5,987 nucleotides of DNA, taken from positions 1 to 5,987 of the forward strand of contig JAMOPC010000264.1 in the NCBI GenBank assembly GCA_027064845.1. The letters run 5' to 3'. The translations under genes were made by a program, and so were the position numbers. The DNA is from Desulfurococcales archaeon (GTDB taxonomy: Archaea; Thermoproteota; Thermoprotei_A; Sulfolobales; Desulfurococcaceae). The notes under the pieces were generated by a model. The model did not search any database and was not told where the DNA came from. It saw only the letters and a list, made by a program, of their open reading frames with translations. Position 1 is the first letter of the stretch, and each line of letters begins with the position of its first letter. Below, piece by piece: positions 4,815-5,987 of this stretch.

Positions 4815-5461
4815 GAATAATAATTGCTGGCGGCGGAGACATAGGTGTTGAGCTAGCAGAAGCTCTGATTAAGGAGAAGCATGACGTTGTATTAATAGAA
4901 GCTGATCCTAAGAGAGCAGATGAACTCGCTGAACGCCTTGACTGCTTAATAATAAAAGGTAATGCTGCTCATCCCCAAGTACTCGAGGAAGCCGGGATCA
5001 AGGAAGCCGATGTAGTCTTAGCCTTAACGAGTAGTGATAGAGACAACATAATAGTATCTATTTTGGCAAAATTTGCTGGAGTCAAGAAAATAATTGTTAA
5101 AATAGAAGACCCAAACTACAATGACCTCTTACTCTATATGGGGATAAGCGATATCATAAATACTAGTAGATTAATAGCTGCACAAGCTCTCTCTATTCTG
5201 AGAGGATTTAATCTCCTAAACCTCTCCTTAATGATCAGAGGAAATATAAGGTTTTATTTTTACAGAGTCCCCAAGACACTTGACGGTAAGAAGATAAATG
5301 ATATAAAATATAATAGAGAGAAGGCAAGAATACTCCTTATTTATCGTGATAAAGACGCATTATTCCCCGAAGAAGATCTTGTATTGAAGGAGAATGACAG
5401 TATCCTATTTGCTGTACGTGCTGATTATCTTGAAAAAATGATTAAGGAGTTGCAACCATGA
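4811..5461 (+). CDS. trkA: TrkA-type RCK regulator of potassium uptake
   Basis: The 216-residue cytoplasmic protein has one RCK unit, about half the size of the two-unit TrkA of many bacteria and similar to KtrA, so it presumably assembles as an oligomeric ring beneath TrkH. The RCK-N Rossmann domain (1-about 132) starts with IIIAGGGDIG (3-12; glycine loop G7-x-G9-x-x-G12), has the acidic end of the second strand at LIEADP (28-33; E30 for ribose binding), and continues with KGNAAHPQVLEEAGI (49-63) and VVLALTSSDRDNI (68-80). The RCK-C/TrkA-C domain (about 136-214) includes KTLDGKKINDI (155-165) and ENDSILFAV (194-202). The family binds NAD(H) or adenine nucleotides to gate the pore. The TTG start is supported by GGGTG seven bases ahead and by the strand beginning directly at MRIIIAGGG. 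It overlaps trkH upstream and the THUMP gene downstream by four bases each. Confidence 0.94.
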   Translation: MRIIIAGGGDIGVELAEALIKEKHDVVLIEADPKRADELAERLDCLIIKGNAAHPQVLEEAGIKEADVVLALTSSDRDNIIVSILAKFAGVKKIIVKIEDPNYNDLLLYMGISDIINTSRLIAAQALSILRGFNLLNLSLMIRGNIRFYFYRVPKTLDGKKINDIKYNREKARILLIYRDKDALFPEEDLVLKENDSILFAVRADYLEKMIKELQP

Positions 5462-5913
5462 AGCCTGTTCTGATTATAACTTGTAGAGCAGGTAGTGAGG
5501 ATTGGTGTGAAGAGGAAATAGGGAATGTATTGTTCCCATATGATCCAGAAGTAAGAGTTGTGAAGACAAAGTATCCTGGCCTCTTAATTGTTTATTCAAA
5601 ACTAGACCCATTGAGAGCTTATACTATTTCTTTGAGTTCTGAATATGGTTTCATTGAGAAAATAATACCTGTTCAAATATATGATAAGTTCAACATAGAT
5701 GCACTAGATAAGATCTTGAACATTGTAGGTTATGGTGAGAAAATCAAGGTAAAGCTTAGAGTAAGGGGTAGAAGAGGATTAAGTATGATTATATGGAAGA
5801 GGCTTATAGAGTTGTTAAAGCGTAAGAATTCTAGACATGATCCAGGCTCAAATATTTGTTTGTATGTTGAGGTTATTGATGACTCCTTTTATGCTGGTAG
5901 GGCTAAGTGTTAA
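5458..5913 (+). CDS. THUMP-domain RNA-binding protein (Tan1-like)
   Basis: The 151-residue protein begins with a strand-rich segment (VLIITCRAGSEDWCEEEIGNV, 4-24) of the kind that precedes THUMP domains, where ITCRAG-E resembles the start of Tan1/THUMPD-like proteins. The THUMP domain proper spans roughly 60-148, with KIKVKLRVRGRRG (95-107), a helix IIWKRLIELLKRKN (111-124) and NICLYVEVIDDSFYAGRA (132-149). No methyltransferase, thiouridylase or acetyltransferase domain follows, so this is a stand-alone THUMP. Known stand-alone relatives such as Tan1/THUMPD1 are adaptors that present tRNA to the ac4C acetyltransferase Kre33/NAT10; a similar role is inference. The ATG overlaps the trkA stop (ATGA, 5458-5461) and GGAG at 5446-5449 is its ribosome binding site. 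Co-location with a potassium transporter is odd for an RNA-modification factor. Domain call good, exact function unproven. Confidence 0.8.
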   Translation: MKPVLIITCRAGSEDWCEEEIGNVLFPYDPEVRVVKTKYPGLLIVYSKLDPLRAYTISLSSEYGFIEKIIPVQIYDKFNIDALDKILNIVGYGEKIKVKLRVRGRRGLSMIIWKRLIELLKRKNSRHDPGSNICLYVEVIDDSFYAGRAKC

Positions 5914-5927
5914 TCTATGCGGGTTTC

Positions 5928-5938
5928 ATTTTATAAGG
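5928..5938 (+). promoter_or_regulatory. TATA box for a gene leaving the window
   Basis: The bases around TTTTATAAGG, 15-25 bases after the THUMP stop, fit the archaeal TATA consensus well. A start about 25 bases from its centre falls near 5959, just before the GTG codons at 5962 and 5974. It indicates that the trkH operon ends at the THUMP gene and a new transcript begins. Confidence 0.5.
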
Positions 5939-5961
5939 TCAACTTAATTAATAGAATAATA

Positions 5962-5987
5962 GTGTATAGTGCAGTGAAAGTTTGGCT
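5962..5987 (+). CDS. Possible 5' end of a further gene (partial)
   Basis: Two in-frame GTG codons (5962 and 5974) follow the TATA box at the spacing expected for a leaderless or nearly leaderless mRNA, and the frame stays open to the window end: VYSAVKVW, or MKVW if the second is used. There is no ribosome binding site for the first; AGTGCAGTG before the second is not a convincing one. Too short to identify any family, and the gene itself is only inferred. Confidence 0.3.

Overview
The window looks like chromosomal DNA of an AT-rich hyperthermophilic crenarchaeon, most likely of the Desulfurococcales (a Staphylothermus-like genome is a guess). The signs are an archaeal/eukaryotic ribosomal protein S25e, a tRNA-Gly gene with an encoded CCA end, TATA-type promoters, GGTG-type ribosome binding sites mixed with apparently leaderless genes, GTG and TTG starts, and short GC-rich RNA genes standing out from AT-rich spacers.

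Layout: (1) 1-311 (+) is the 3' end of an ABC-2 type export permease. (2) 312-462 is a T-rich convergent spacer. (3) 463-1560 (-) is an M24 'pita-bread' (Xaa-Pro peptidase-like) protein that has lost three of the five usual metal ligands. (4) 1561-2031 is a 471-base spacer with no convincing gene but with a cluster of inverted repeats near 1676-1761. (5) 2032-2110 (-) is tRNA-Gly(CCC) with an unusual C at position 33; 2160-2435 (-) is ribosomal protein S25e; 2489-3274 (-) is a DUF1614 membrane protein. (6) 3294-3366 (-) is a GC-rich element that folds as a box C/D guide sRNA, whose D guide is complementary to a conserved archaeal 16S rRNA segment. (7) 3420-5913 (+) is a tightly overlapping operon: TrkH potassium channel subunit, a single-RCK TrkA regulator and a THUMP-domain RNA-binding protein. 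(8) A TATA box near 5928-5938 probably starts another gene cut off by the window end.

TrkH and TrkA form the familiar potassium uptake pair: TrkH is the membrane pore and TrkA the cytoplasmic nucleotide-sensing gate. The THUMP protein is translationally coupled to them although its family works on RNA. The minus-strand cluster (sRNA, S25e, tRNA) is translation-related, with the DUF1614 gene between. No mobile element, CRISPR array or defence system is visible. The most notable items are the previously unlisted sRNA, the C33 tRNA and the degenerate M24 protein.
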